Shown: positions 51,258 through 59,582 of the stretch, piece by piece
How the letters are laid out: each line of letters begins with the position of its first letter
How positions within the stretch are numbered: the first letter of the stretch is position 1
NCBI GenBank assembly: GCA_017439665.1
Contig: JAFSIS010000030.1
Location: 1-64,000 of the forward strand
Direction of reading: 5' to 3'
Source of the DNA: Lachnospiraceae bacterium
Lineage (GTDB): Bacteria > Bacillota > Clostridia > Lachnospirales > Lachnospiraceae
DNA length: 64,000 bases
Notes under the pieces: model-generated
Seen by the model: the letters and a program-made list of their open reading frames with translations, nothing else
What the model was told of the DNA's origin: nothing
The model's database searches: none
Position numbers and translations under genes: made by a program

Positions 51258-51932
51258 TTAAAACAAATGTTCGATATTCAGATCATGGATGATCGACACA
51301 ATCTCCTTCGTTCTGCTGCAGCCGAATTTCCTTAAAAGTCCTTTGATCTGTGTTTTGATCGTACTCACCTCCACACAACGGACACGGGCAATCTCCTGTA
51401 CCTTACAGCCCTGCAGCAAAAGCCTGATCAGATCATGCTCTGTGGAAGTCAGCTTGGAAAGATTGTTGATAAAAAACAGAAGGCTTCTTTCACTTTTCTG
51501 TAAACGCGCATATTCCTGCATGACCATTTCATGCACCCTGCCCTGCATGATCGGCTTACCCGCCATGGCACAGCGGATATGGTACAGAATTTCTTCATCG
51601 GGACATCCCTTTACCAGATAATCAATGGCTCCTGCTCCCATGGCAGTAACCACAATATCCCTGGTTTCATGGACAGAAAGAAAAATGATCCTCTCATCCG
51701 GATTTTCCCTCCGAAGTGCTTCCGTAGCAAGTATTCCCGCGTTGGTCTGTTCCATTTCGATATCCATAAGGATCAGATCATGGGGAATTTGGGCAGCCAT
51801 ACTGACAATCTCCCTGCCGCTGGCAGCCATCCCCGCCACTTCCATATCCTCCTGCCTGTTGATCAGTTCACTCATATCCTCCCGAAGCAGCTGAAAATCA
51901 TCTGCGATCAGGATTCGTATGGTCTCCCCCAT
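51258..51932 (-). CDS. NarL/FixJ-type response regulator in sugar gene row
   Basis: A 224-residue regulator. Receiver: DD pair at 11-12, phosphoacceptor D57 (LILMDIEMEQ), FLSVHET and DYLVKGCPDEE (lysine present). The LuxR-type HTH lies at about 160-215 (TSTEHDLIRLLLQGCKVQEIARV, split around its turn, then STIKTQIKGLLRKFG). It starts 19 bases after the kinase and ends 15 bases before the PFK-like gene, embedding a signalling pair in a metabolic row. The likely target is the promoter of this row. Confidence 0.88.
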   Translation of the reverse strand: MGETIRILIADDFQLLREDMSELINRQEDMEVAGMAASGREIVSMAAQIPHDLILMDIEMEQTNAGILATEALRRENPDERIIFLSVHETRDIVVTAMGAGAIDYLVKGCPDEEILYHIRCAMAGKPIMQGRVHEMVMQEYARLQKSERSLLFFINNLSKLTSTEHDLIRLLLQGCKVQEIARVRCVEVSTIKTQIKGLLRKFGCSRTKEIVSIIHDLNIEHLF

Positions 51933-51951
51933 CGGTATCTCGTCTCCTTTA

Positions 51952-53445
51952 TCAGTTATAGCGGGGAAGCATGATAAAAAACCGGCTTCCCACCTGGGGT
52001 TTTGTTTCCACCTTCATAAAGCCAAGATGGCCCTTTACCACTTCTCTGGCAAAGTACAATCCCATTCCCCAGTTATGATTGGAATTTTTACTGGAATAGA
52101 AAGGTTCAAAAATTTTTTTCACCTGTTCTCTGGTCATTCCTTTTCCATTATCCTCCACTTCAATCACCGTATATAAGCGTTCATTGTAACACTTCAAAGC
52201 GATCTTACCCCTATGGGGATCTGCCGATTCGTTTACTGCATCCTGAGCATTGATCAGCAGGTTGGAAAGAGCTTCACACAGCTGTGCCTTATCTGCCAGA
52301 ACGGTAATCGCCCCCGGCACGATACATTCCACCATTTCTTCCGGATATTTCCTGTGAAAGCGCTCCACAGCCTCATGAAAAATCTCCTGAACCTCCAGGG
52401 GTGCCATATAGATGGCGTTAGTCTTTACACAGCGATACAGCTCATCCATCCTTTCCAGCATAGAGCTGTTAAGCTCCTCCAGAACATCTATATTTTCCCT
52501 GATCTTTTCAATATCTGCCTTCTCTCCTTCGCAGAGAGAGCGAAGCCGCTTATGTACCACTCTGGAGGCCAGCAGCTGGTTTTTGATCCCGTGGACGAAC
52601 ATGGAGGCTCCCACCTTAGCCATGTTGAATTTACGCTGCATGACCATGTCTTCTTTATGTTCTTCAAACATTCCCGTGGTGTATTTAAAAAGGCTGTAAA
52701 AGCCCATTACCGTACACACCAGCATGATCCCGACCAGACCGATATAGCTGACAAGCCCGGGGTTGATCTGCAGATATCCAATTCCTCTGGGCCAGATAAA
52801 ATCCATGCTGTAGAAACGGTATACCTGTCCCGGATCCTGCTGATAATAAAGAAGATAGAGGATCGCCATGGCCAGTATACAGGCAGTAATCTGACCGAAC
52901 TGACGTTTACAGAACTTCATGGTAATACTTTTATATTCGTAAAGGAGAAGCAGTCCCCCCACCACCAGATAAGCCGTCAGCCATCCATGTGATCCTTCCG
53001 TGATCAAATTCTGCAGTCCCGGCCGTTTTTCCGTAATCATCCGATAAACCTGAGGGTAGTAAAGGATCAGATTGGTGGCCGGAAAAACCATGGCCGCATA
53101 CTTGATCCACCTGTTTTTCCGCACCCATTCGATCATGGAATAATGGAGGGATATTTCTGCAAAAAAGAGAGGAAACAGGGTTCTTCCCAGAGCGATCAAA
53201 AAGCCCAGCTGATTTAACGTAATCCCCAAATACCTTATCCGGTTTAAGATATCACGGGAAAAATACAAAAACAGCAGGATATCTTCGGAAATTCCTCCTT
53301 TTTTTGCAATAAAGATCATCACTCCACAGATTTCCAGACCTAAGCTTATACATAAGCCCAGGAGCAGAAAGGCTTCCTGATTTCGTTTTACGGCAAAGAT
53401 GATGAAGGACGCCAATACCAGACATACACTTAGCAGGATCAGCAT
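51952..53445 (-). CDS. Seven-helix membrane histidine kinase
   Basis: A 497-residue sensor with about seven hydrophobic helices in residues 1-255 and no large outside domain, then a dimerisation helix with FVHGIKNQLLAS (H285) and an ATPase domain (ALSNLLINAQDAV, VEDNGKGMTREQV, WGMGLYFAREV). The HxxKN form of the H-box resembles LytS/DcuS-like kinases. A small membrane-embedded ligand is suggested by the lack of a sensor domain. Its start overlaps the nagA stop by seven bases, so kinase production is coupled to deacetylase translation. It partners the NarL-type regulator. Confidence 0.85.
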   Translation of the reverse strand: MLILLSVCLVLASFIIFAVKRNQEAFLLLGLCISLGLEICGVMIFIAKKGGISEDILLFLYFSRDILNRIRYLGITLNQLGFLIALGRTLFPLFFAEISLHYSMIEWVRKNRWIKYAAMVFPATNLILYYPQVYRMITEKRPGLQNLITEGSHGWLTAYLVVGGLLLLYEYKSITMKFCKRQFGQITACILAMAILYLLYYQQDPGQVYRFYSMDFIWPRGIGYLQINPGLVSYIGLVGIMLVCTVMGFYSLFKYTTGMFEEHKEDMVMQRKFNMAKVGASMFVHGIKNQLLASRVVHKRLRSLCEGEKADIEKIRENIDVLEELNSSMLERMDELYRCVKTNAIYMAPLEVQEIFHEAVERFHRKYPEEMVECIVPGAITVLADKAQLCEALSNLLINAQDAVNESADPHRGKIALKCYNERLYTVIEVEDNGKGMTREQVKKIFEPFYSSKNSNHNWGMGLYFAREVVKGHLGFMKVETKPQVGSRFFIMLPRYN

Positions 53446-54593
53446 AGATCGATCCGTCTTCCGCCGACGAAAACGTCTGCGATATTATTATCACCATCCA
53501 GAATGACCAGATCCGCATCCTTCTGATCTGCAAGATATCCCTTCCGGTCTGAAATCTTTAACAGATTTGCGGGATTTTCCGTGAGCAGCGGAATAATTTC
53601 CTCCAAAGGCCTTCCGGTGAAGGAAAGCAAATTCTTCAAGGCCACATCCTGGGTCAGAGTGCTTCCCGCACGAACACCGCTATCTGCCAGCTTGGCATCT
53701 CCATCTACAACCACCACATCATTTACACCCAGCTTGTAGTTTCCGTCGGGTAAACCGGCAGCCATAATGGAGTCCGTGATCGCTACCACCTTATCCAGTC
53801 CCTTGGTTTTCAGCAAAAGGCGTACTGTACCGGGATGCAGATGGCGTCCGTCACAGATGGCCTCACAATAGATATCCGATTCCAGGGCCGCTCCCATAAT
53901 GGCCGGAAAATGCTGGTGCAGAAGCTTCATGGCATTAAAGGTGTGGGTGCAGCTTTCTGCTCCCTGATGGATGGCCTCCCAGGCAGTATCGTAATCGGCT
54001 CCGGAATGGCCGATGGCTACCGTAAGACCCAGTTCCTTCATGGCCGGAATATCCTCATTAAGCCCTTCGATTTCCGGGGAGATCGTCATATATTTAATCT
54101 TCCCTTTCGCTCTTTCCTGATACTCCTTTAACAAAGGCAGATTTCTGGTCTGCAGCAGATATTCGGGCATGGCTCCTTTATATTCCGTGGAGAGAAAAGG
54201 CCCTTCCAGATGGATACCCAGTAAATTTGCTCCCTGACTTTCCTTTTTTTGATGCTCATTAAACTGATCGATACACCATAGCGTCTGTTCCCTGGTATCC
54301 GTCAGCACTGAACACAGCCAGGAGGTGGTTCCCCTGGTTGCCACAAAACGGCAGATTTTTTCCAGTTCCTCTGCTGTTGCCGCATTTACATCTACGCCCA
54401 CAGAGCCATGGGTATGTACATCAATAAAGCCGGGAACAATTCGCTTCCCTGCAGCATCATAGATTTTTGCATCTTCCGGAATCCTTTCTTTGGCATCCAG
54501 AATTTCCAGCCTGCCCTCCGTAATCTTTATGGTTTTTTCCTGAAATTGATGATCAATATAGGCTTCACCATGAATAAAATACTGCTCCTTCAT
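53439..54593 (-). CDS. nagA: N-acetylglucosamine-6-phosphate deacetylase
   Basis: A 384-residue amidohydrolase that removes acetate from N-acetylglucosamine 6-phosphate or a close relative. Metal and catalytic residues are all visible: HTHG in FIDVHTHGSVG, HLEGPFLS, the GHSGA histidine, THTFNAM and the catalytic Asp in AITDSIMAAG. Unlike several neighbours, its active site looks canonical. I chose the ATG at 54593 with GAGAGG upstream; an earlier in-frame ATG at 54614 lacks a site. It follows nagB after 54 bases and overlaps the kinase gene by seven bases. Confidence 0.92.
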   Translation of the reverse strand: MKEQYFIHGEAYIDHQFQEKTIKITEGRLEILDAKERIPEDAKIYDAAGKRIVPGFIDVHTHGSVGVDVNAATAEELEKICRFVATRGTTSWLCSVLTDTREQTLWCIDQFNEHQKKESQGANLLGIHLEGPFLSTEYKGAMPEYLLQTRNLPLLKEYQERAKGKIKYMTISPEIEGLNEDIPAMKELGLTVAIGHSGADYDTAWEAIHQGAESCTHTFNAMKLLHQHFPAIMGAALESDIYCEAICDGRHLHPGTVRLLLKTKGLDKVVAITDSIMAAGLPDGNYKLGVNDVVVVDGDAKLADSGVRAGSTLTQDVALKNLLSFTGRPLEEIIPLLTENPANLLKISDRKGYLADQKDADLVILDGDNNIADVFVGGRRIDLC

Positions 54594-54647
54594 CTTTCCT
54601 CTCCCCTTTCGCATCTCTTTTTATGATCCACCCGTCCACTTATCCGG

Positions 54648-55466
54648 TCAGGGAAGATTTGCTACAAATTCTGTAAACTTCAGATTGATATCCGGGTGGT
54701 CCTGCAAAAGACTTACCGGAAAATCTGCACTCTTTTCTCCATAAGCTGCTCTTCTTACCACTGCTCTGTGCCAGTCTCTGAAGCAGCCCAGACGAATCTT
54801 TTTTGCCTGGGAAATCTCATGAATACCGATGGTAATGCAATAATGAGGCATATCCTCCAGTGCTCCGTTTAAATCCCCCACAGAATTGATAGCCCTGGTC
54901 TCAGGGGAAATCGGCAGTACACGGGTAGGCAGCTGTAAAAATTCCTCCGGTGTTTTGGAAGCATCTGCCTCATTAAAGGCTACATGGCCGTTTATTCCAA
55001 TTCCTCCAAAGCAGATATCTACTCCTCCAAGTCTGTCAATAACCTCCTGAATATAGCCCGGATTATCCGGATCCGGAAAAATCCTCTGCTCTTCGGACAT
55101 GACCAGCTCAGGCTTTATTTGGGTATACACATTCCGATCCATAAATCCCCTGAAGCTTAAGGGATGTTCCTTAGGAATCCACTTTCTATCGTCGGTCAGG
55201 TATTCGTCCATATTGATGAACCAGACATTCTTCAGGCTGATATTCTGTTCATTGACCATATCTACAAAGAAAGGATACTGGCCTACGGGACCAACCGGAC
55301 AGATAAATACGGTATTTTCCCCCAGTCCATTCTTTCGTTTGATCTCCTCTGCCATTTCTTTTGCCAAAGCCTTAAAAACAGCAGGATTATCTTCCATAAC
55401 AATGAGCGGTATCCGCGGATGCTTTAACAGCTCTTCTTTTGTATAACCATAGTACTCGTGACTCAT
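54648..55466 (-). CDS. Glucosamine-6-phosphate deaminase/isomerase paralogue with D-to-N substitution
   Basis: A 272-residue NagB-family protein. The base D87 (FINMDEYL) and H161 and E166 (NGHVAFNE) match E. coli D72, H143 and E148, but the residue equivalent to D141 is N159 (GIGINGHVAFNE). The insertion around KEHPLSFRGFM and the ending GEKSADFPVSLLQDHP are also unlike typical NagB. It may deaminate or isomerise a related sugar phosphate with altered chemistry. It is the first gene of the row; GAGAGGGAAG lies before the ATG. No clear promoter was found in the 50 bases between it and the upstream terminator. Confidence 0.8.
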   Translation of the reverse strand: MSHEYYGYTKEELLKHPRIPLIVMEDNPAVFKALAKEMAEEIKRKNGLGENTVFICPVGPVGQYPFFVDMVNEQNISLKNVWFINMDEYLTDDRKWIPKEHPLSFRGFMDRNVYTQIKPELVMSEEQRIFPDPDNPGYIQEVIDRLGGVDICFGGIGINGHVAFNEADASKTPEEFLQLPTRVLPISPETRAINSVGDLNGALEDMPHYCITIGIHEISQAKKIRLGCFRDWHRAVVRRAAYGEKSADFPVSLLQDHPDINLKFTEFVANLP

Positions 55467-55515
55467 ACTTCCCTCTCATTCTGCTTAAAGCCTTTTACTT
55501 TTTTGTGAGAGTAAA

Positions 55516-55541
55516 ACAGGACTGCCTCCGGGCAGCCCTGT
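55516..55541 (-). terminator. Rho-independent terminator after ABC binding-protein gene
   Basis: On the minus strand arms ACAGGGCTGCC and GGCAGTCCTGT pair with a single mismatch around CGGA and are followed by TTTTA. It separates the ABC operon from the nagB-like gene, though read-through is possible. Confidence 0.75.
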
Positions 55542-55575
55542 TCTCTCAACTACCGTTTAATCGGAAGTTTATTAT

Positions 55576-56655
55576 TTAATATTCACCAGCCTCAATCATT
55601 ACGTCTAACAATACGTAATCAGAAACTGCGGGATCACCTTCTACAGCACCTGCATCAATAAATGCCTGCTTCTGCAGTTCATAATAGCCTTCTACAGTTC
55701 CGTCTGCTGCACCCTGGGATACCTCTTTACCGGTCAGCCACTGTGCATCACCACGCTGTTCGTAAACGCTTGCTTCATCCAACGCTACCTGCTTAGCTAC
55801 TAAAGCTGCCGTTTCCTGCTGATGCTCGGTTGCTGCATAATCCATAGCCTTGAACAATGCTCTGGTGTAACGAACGAGAACGTCTCTGTTCTCTTCTGCA
55901 TATTTAGGCATTACGATCCAGCTTGCCAGAGATACGGTTTCATCAGCAAAGGTCATATTGTCAGCCAGCTCAGTCGCACCTTCGGTCTCTTCCAGAATCT
56001 TTAAGCTGTTGGGAGACCAGGTTGCTGCTGCATCAACACCACCGGAGATCATAGCAGATACGATACCGGTCGCATCCATGTCTACTGCTACGATATCATC
56101 CAGAGTCATTCCTTCTTTAGCCAGGGCCTTTACCAGAATGTCTTCACTGGAGGTTCCGGAAGAATAAGCCACCTGTTTGCCGGCCAGATCCTTGATGCTG
56201 GTAATGCCGGGGCCACCGATCAGCATATCACCATTGGAAATATGGGATAAAGCAAAAATAGTTGCCTGTCCGTTGATACAGAGCTTATGTGCGCCCTGTC
56301 CGATGTATCCGATATCGATGCTTCCGGATTCCATAGCTGCGATAATGGTAGGTCCATCCTGGAACTCAGTCAGGTTAACGGTAATGCCTTCTTCCTCAAG
56401 ATATCCCTGTGCGATGGCATTTTCAATTGCCCAGAGGCTACCATAGTTGGGCATATAAGCCACATTTAAGGTTACCGGTTCTACTGCTGCTTCTTCTTCA
56501 GCGGGAGTAGATTCCTCTACTGCTGCTTCTGTTTCGGCTGCAGGTGTACTTTCAGCAGGTGCTGCTGTCTGCTCGGAGCTTCCCCCGCCACAGCCTACCA
56601 GCATGCTGGCTGCCATTGCTGCAACCAGAAATAAACTGATTACTTTCTTTTTCAT
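55576..56655 (-). CDS. ABC transporter substrate-binding lipoprotein (NMT1/SsuA/NrtA type)
   Basis: A 359-residue lipoprotein. The signal peptide ends in a lipobox (ASMLVGCGGG), followed by an acidic Ala/Glu/Pro linker and a periplasmic-binding-type domain with NVAYMPNYGSLWAIENAI, the GSIDIGYIGQGAHKL stretch and VAYSSGTSSEDIL, typical of the nitrate/sulfonate/taurine/thiamine-precursor group. The ligand is not identifiable. It is the last gene of the three-gene ABC operon; a terminator follows. Confidence 0.9.
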   Translation of the reverse strand: MKKKVISLFLVAAMAASMLVGCGGGSSEQTAAPAESTPAAETEAAVEESTPAEEEAAVEPVTLNVAYMPNYGSLWAIENAIAQGYLEEEGITVNLTEFQDGPTIIAAMESGSIDIGYIGQGAHKLCINGQATIFALSHISNGDMLIGGPGITSIKDLAGKQVAYSSGTSSEDILVKALAKEGMTLDDIVAVDMDATGIVSAMISGGVDAAATWSPNSLKILEETEGATELADNMTFADETVSLASWIVMPKYAEENRDVLVRYTRALFKAMDYAATEHQQETAALVAKQVALDEASVYEQRGDAQWLTGKEVSQGAADGTVEGYYELQKQAFIDAGAVEGDPAVSDYVLLDVMIEAGEY

Positions 56656-56721
56656 TTTTTTCCTCCTTTAACAGTTAGATTATGTATACCCCATAAGCCC
56701 TTACGGGACAGGTATCGTAAA

Positions 56722-57513
56722 TTACTTTCTGACCTCCAGATATTCCTGATATACCTGGCTCCAGATATGGTTCTTCAGTTCCAGGAATTCCGGAGACATT
56801 TTAGTTTCCTGTGTCCTGGGATAAGGGATGTTAATGTCTACAATTTCCTTGATCCGCCCCGGCCTGGCACTCATAATGATCACCTTCTGGGCTAAAATAA
56901 TGGCCTCATCCACATCGTGGGTAATAAAGAAGCAGGTCTTTCTCTCCTTTTCCCAGGTTTCCAGAAGCTCTGACTGCAGCTGGGTTCTGGTCTGTGCATC
57001 CAGCGCACCAAAGGGTTCATCCATTAAAAGTACTGAAGGATTCACTGCATAGGCACGGGCAATAGCAACTCTTTGTTTCATTCCTCCGGACAGTTCCTTG
57101 GGATAATGATTTATGAAGTCTTCTAATTGTACCATTTTTATGTATTTCATGGCAATATCTTCTGCTTCCTGCCCTTTGATTCCTTTCAGATTCAGGCCGA
57201 ACATAACGTTCTTTTTCACCGTCATCCAGGGGAACAATGCATATTGCTGGAAAACCACACCTCTTTCGGTTCCTGTTCCAACAACCTCCTTACCATCGCA
57301 ATATACCTTACCGGAGCTGGGTTCCAAAAGACCGGCAATAATATTGAGGAGGGTGGATTTACCACAGCCGGAGGGCCCTACCACACAGATGAATTCATTT
57401 TCCATGATATCCAGGCTTACTCCGTTTAAGGCCACCATTTCACCATTTCTGGTATTAAAGATCCTTTTTACATTGTCGATCCTGACCTTTACGCTTCTCT
57501 CTTCTCCTGCCAT
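56722..57513 (-). CDS. ABC transporter ATP-binding protein (SsuB/TauB type)
   Basis: A 263-residue ATPase with Walker A GPSGCGKST, Q-loop VFQQYALFPWMTV, signature LSGGMKQRVAIARA, Walker B LLMDEPFGALDAQT and the switch histidine in FITHDVDEAI. The FGALD and DEAIxL features place it in the nitrate/sulfonate group. Its ATG overlaps the permease end by 25 bases and has GGAGG eight bases upstream. It energises import with the neighbouring permease and binding lipoprotein. Confidence 0.93.
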   Translation of the reverse strand: MAGEERSVKVRIDNVKRIFNTRNGEMVALNGVSLDIMENEFICVVGPSGCGKSTLLNIIAGLLEPSSGKVYCDGKEVVGTGTERGVVFQQYALFPWMTVKKNVMFGLNLKGIKGQEAEDIAMKYIKMVQLEDFINHYPKELSGGMKQRVAIARAYAVNPSVLLMDEPFGALDAQTRTQLQSELLETWEKERKTCFFITHDVDEAIILAQKVIIMSARPGRIKEIVDINIPYPRTQETKMSPEFLELKNHIWSQVYQEYLEVRK

Positions 57514-58262
57514 CCGGTAAACCTCCTTTCCAGGAATTTTACAAATTTTTCAACCAGCATACCGATGATGCCGATGATGATGATGTATAAAAGCATGGGC
57601 TCTGATTCAAAACTGTTATTTAAAGATCTGATCCTCATTCCCAAACCTGCAACCGCTCCCGTCGATTCTGCAGCGATCAGGGTGGTCAATGCTGTGGAGC
57701 TGCCCAGCCGGATCGCCGTAATGATAAAGGGCAGGGTGGCCGGCGCGATAACCTTCAGGAAAATATCCTTATCGGTGGCCCCCAGCACTCTTGCCGCCTT
57801 GATCAGTGTCTCATCCACGTTTAATACACCCTGATAGATGGTGACCGTCATGATCAGGAAGGTGGCTATGGTAATGACGATGATCTGCGGCTTTCTTCCT
57901 ACACCTGCGGAGATTACCACCAGAGGCACGTAAGCCAGAGGGGGAATATTCCGGATAAACTGGATCCAGGGTTCAATGATATTCCTTACCGGTATGTACC
58001 AGGCCATTAAAATTGCCACTGGCAGAGACAGTACGAAGCCTATGGCAAAGCCTGCCGAAACGGAGATCAGGCTGCTTTTGATGTCCTGAAAAAATACTCC
58101 TCTCTCGATCATCGTTGTCATAGACCTGAAGGTCACGATTACATTGGGAAAACTTCTGGCTGTTTTTTCATTCATGGACAACAGGGTCCAGAGCACCATA
58201 GCGGTGAGGAACGATAATAACAGCCATACTTTTTTGGGAATTTTGCTGTTTTTTTTCTTCAT
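57489..58262 (-). CDS. ABC transporter permease (SsuC/TauC type)
   Basis: A 257-residue permease with six helices and the EAA-type coupling loop in LIKAARVLGATDKDIFLKV. The N-terminus is basic (KKKNSKIPKK). Motifs FIRNIPPLAYVPLVVI and TTLIAAESTGAVAGLG match the sulfonate/nitrate permease group. It is the first gene of the ABC operon. Its promoter and an operator-like inverted repeat lie at 58292-58359. Confidence 0.92.
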   Translation of the reverse strand: MKKKNSKIPKKVWLLLSFLTAMVLWTLLSMNEKTARSFPNVIVTFRSMTTMIERGVFFQDIKSSLISVSAGFAIGFVLSLPVAILMAWYIPVRNIIEPWIQFIRNIPPLAYVPLVVISAGVGRKPQIIVITIATFLIMTVTIYQGVLNVDETLIKAARVLGATDKDIFLKVIAPATLPFIITAIRLGSSTALTTLIAAESTGAVAGLGMRIRSLNNSFESEPMLLYIIIIGIIGMLVEKFVKFLERRFTGWQEKREA

Positions 58263-58291
58263 AGCCCTCTTCCTTTCCTATACCTGCTTGC

Positions 58292-58330
58292 AACTATTCA
58301 GAACAGAGAACATCCCAATTCTGAATAGTT
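58292..58330. promoter_or_regulatory. Operator-like 12-bp inverted repeat at ABC operon start
   Basis: AACTATTCAGAA (58292-58303) and TTCTGAATAGTT (58319-58330) pair perfectly across 15 bases. The predicted transcription start (near 58323) falls inside the right arm, so the arms cannot both be in the mRNA; a protein operator fits better than an RNA hairpin. Confidence 0.55.
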
Positions 58331-58359
58331 ATATATATGATAACAAATCTTCTGACCAA
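58330..58359 (-). promoter_or_regulatory. Promoter of the ABC transporter operon
   Basis: On the minus strand TTGGTC (58354-58359) and TATATA (58330-58335) are 18 bases apart, about 70 bases upstream of the permease start. The -10 box adjoins the operator-like repeat. Confidence 0.45.
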
Positions 58360-58480
58360 GATAAGGTGGATTTTTTTTCACCCTTTTTCTTCTCATCTAT
58401 GAGTAGAAAAAAAAAGCTGTTTCCTCTATACTGAGTTTATTCGGGAGGCCCTGGCCCCCCCTTGTCAAAGGAGGTCTATT

Positions 58481-59362
58481 ATGCGTGTCACCATTACCAG
58501 TCATGGCTATGAAGCAGTCATTGAATCCCTGGGAGCAGAATTAAAGTCCCTGAAGAGTCCTGATGGAAAAGAATATATCTGGAACGCAGATCCCAAACAC
58601 TGGATGCGTTCCTCCCCTCTGCTCTTTCCCACCATTGGAAACGTGAGAAATAATAAAACCATTATTGCGGGAAAAGAATACTCCATGCCCAAGCATGGTT
58701 TTTGCAAGGAGTCCGAATTTACCCTGCTTGAACAGACTGAAAACAGGGCTGCCTTTTCTCTTACCGACAGCCCCCTCACCCATGAAAGCTATCCCTTTTC
58801 TTTCGAGCTTCGCCTTACCTATGAATTGGAAGAAAGTAAGCTTAAGATGACCTATCTGGTCATTAACCGGGATACCGATTCCATGATCTACCATATCGGG
58901 GCACACCCCGGCTTCAACTGCCCTCTGGAAGAAGGGGAGGCTTTTTCTGATTACGTCATTGAATTTGCTCAGGATGAGCGTTTGGAATCCTACGTCTATG
59001 ATCTGGAAAATATGTGTTTTTTTGCTGATAAAAGAATGGTCCATGGTGCCACCGGAAAAATGCTGAAGCTTTCCGGAGAACTCTTTGACCAGGATGCCCT
59101 CTATTTCTACCATACCAATTCCCGTAGTGTGGCCTTAAAAAATCCGGTCTCCGGAAAGGGAATACGCATGGACTATCCTGATTTTGTTTCCATTGCTTTC
59201 TGGACACCCATGGGTGGGAACGCTCCTTTCCTCTGTCTGGAACCCTGGAATGGTTCCGGTATTTTTGAGGATGAAGACGACCATTTCGCCAATAAACGGG
59301 ATATCCAGACCCTTGCTGCCGGCAAACAAAAGGAATATAGGCTCAGTATCTCTATTTTATAA
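58481..59362 (+). CDS. Aldose 1-epimerase family protein (LacX-like)
   Basis: A 293-residue galactose-mutarotase-fold protein. The N-terminal region has IESLGAELKSLKSPDGKEY and the substrate site includes FPTIGNVRNN, KHGFCKESEF and GAHPGFNCPL with the catalytic His, plus CLEPWNGSG near the end with a Glu. This pattern belongs to the LacX/YphB subgroup, which acts on aldoses or sugar phosphates. AAAGGAGG precedes the ATG. It is monocistronic and divergent from the ABC operon. Confidence 0.88.
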   Translation: MRVTITSHGYEAVIESLGAELKSLKSPDGKEYIWNADPKHWMRSSPLLFPTIGNVRNNKTIIAGKEYSMPKHGFCKESEFTLLEQTENRAAFSLTDSPLTHESYPFSFELRLTYELEESKLKMTYLVINRDTDSMIYHIGAHPGFNCPLEEGEAFSDYVIEFAQDERLESYVYDLENMCFFADKRMVHGATGKMLKLSGELFDQDALYFYHTNSRSVALKNPVSGKGIRMDYPDFVSIAFWTPMGGNAPFLCLEPWNGSGIFEDEDDHFANKRDIQTLAAGKQKEYRLSISIL

Positions 59363-59364
59363 AA

Positions 59365-59403
59365 TTTCTATTGGATGGATTTTCGAGCCAGTCCTGAATC
59401 ATT
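59365..59403 (-). repeat. Inverted partial copy of the 25494-25635 element
   Basis: Read on the minus strand, GATTCAGGACTGGCTCGAAA, then ATCC, then ATCCAATAGAAA, matches the left half of the long inverted repeat at 25494-25560, but lacks the internal 26-base hairpin present there. It begins three bases after the aldose epimerase stop. Confidence 0.65.
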
Positions 59404-59422
59404 ACAAATGAGAAATAAAGAG

Positions 59423-59510
59423 GGGCTGCTGCAAAAGTCTTAAATGAGCTTACTGTTTATCCACCTGTACGCATTTGTGAAGACCTTGCAGACATAAGAA
59501 CGAACTTTCT
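59423..59510 (+). repeat. Dispersed intergenic element, copy 2
   Basis: Begins GGGCTGCTGCA and shares TGAGCTTACTGTT, ATCC, CGC, GAC and TTG words in order with 25382-25468. No gene is seen in this stretch. Confidence 0.6.
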
Positions 59511-59582
59511 CCTGTTTGTACAAAAGCCTGATAGAAGAAAATCTTCTACCAGGCTTTCATCCAGGTATTTACTTATTTAGAA

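Noticed and set aside
55467..55515. Promoter for the nagB-like gene
   Set aside because: No pair of -35/-10 boxes with acceptable spacing was found; transcription may use read-through of the 55516 terminator or an unusual promoter.
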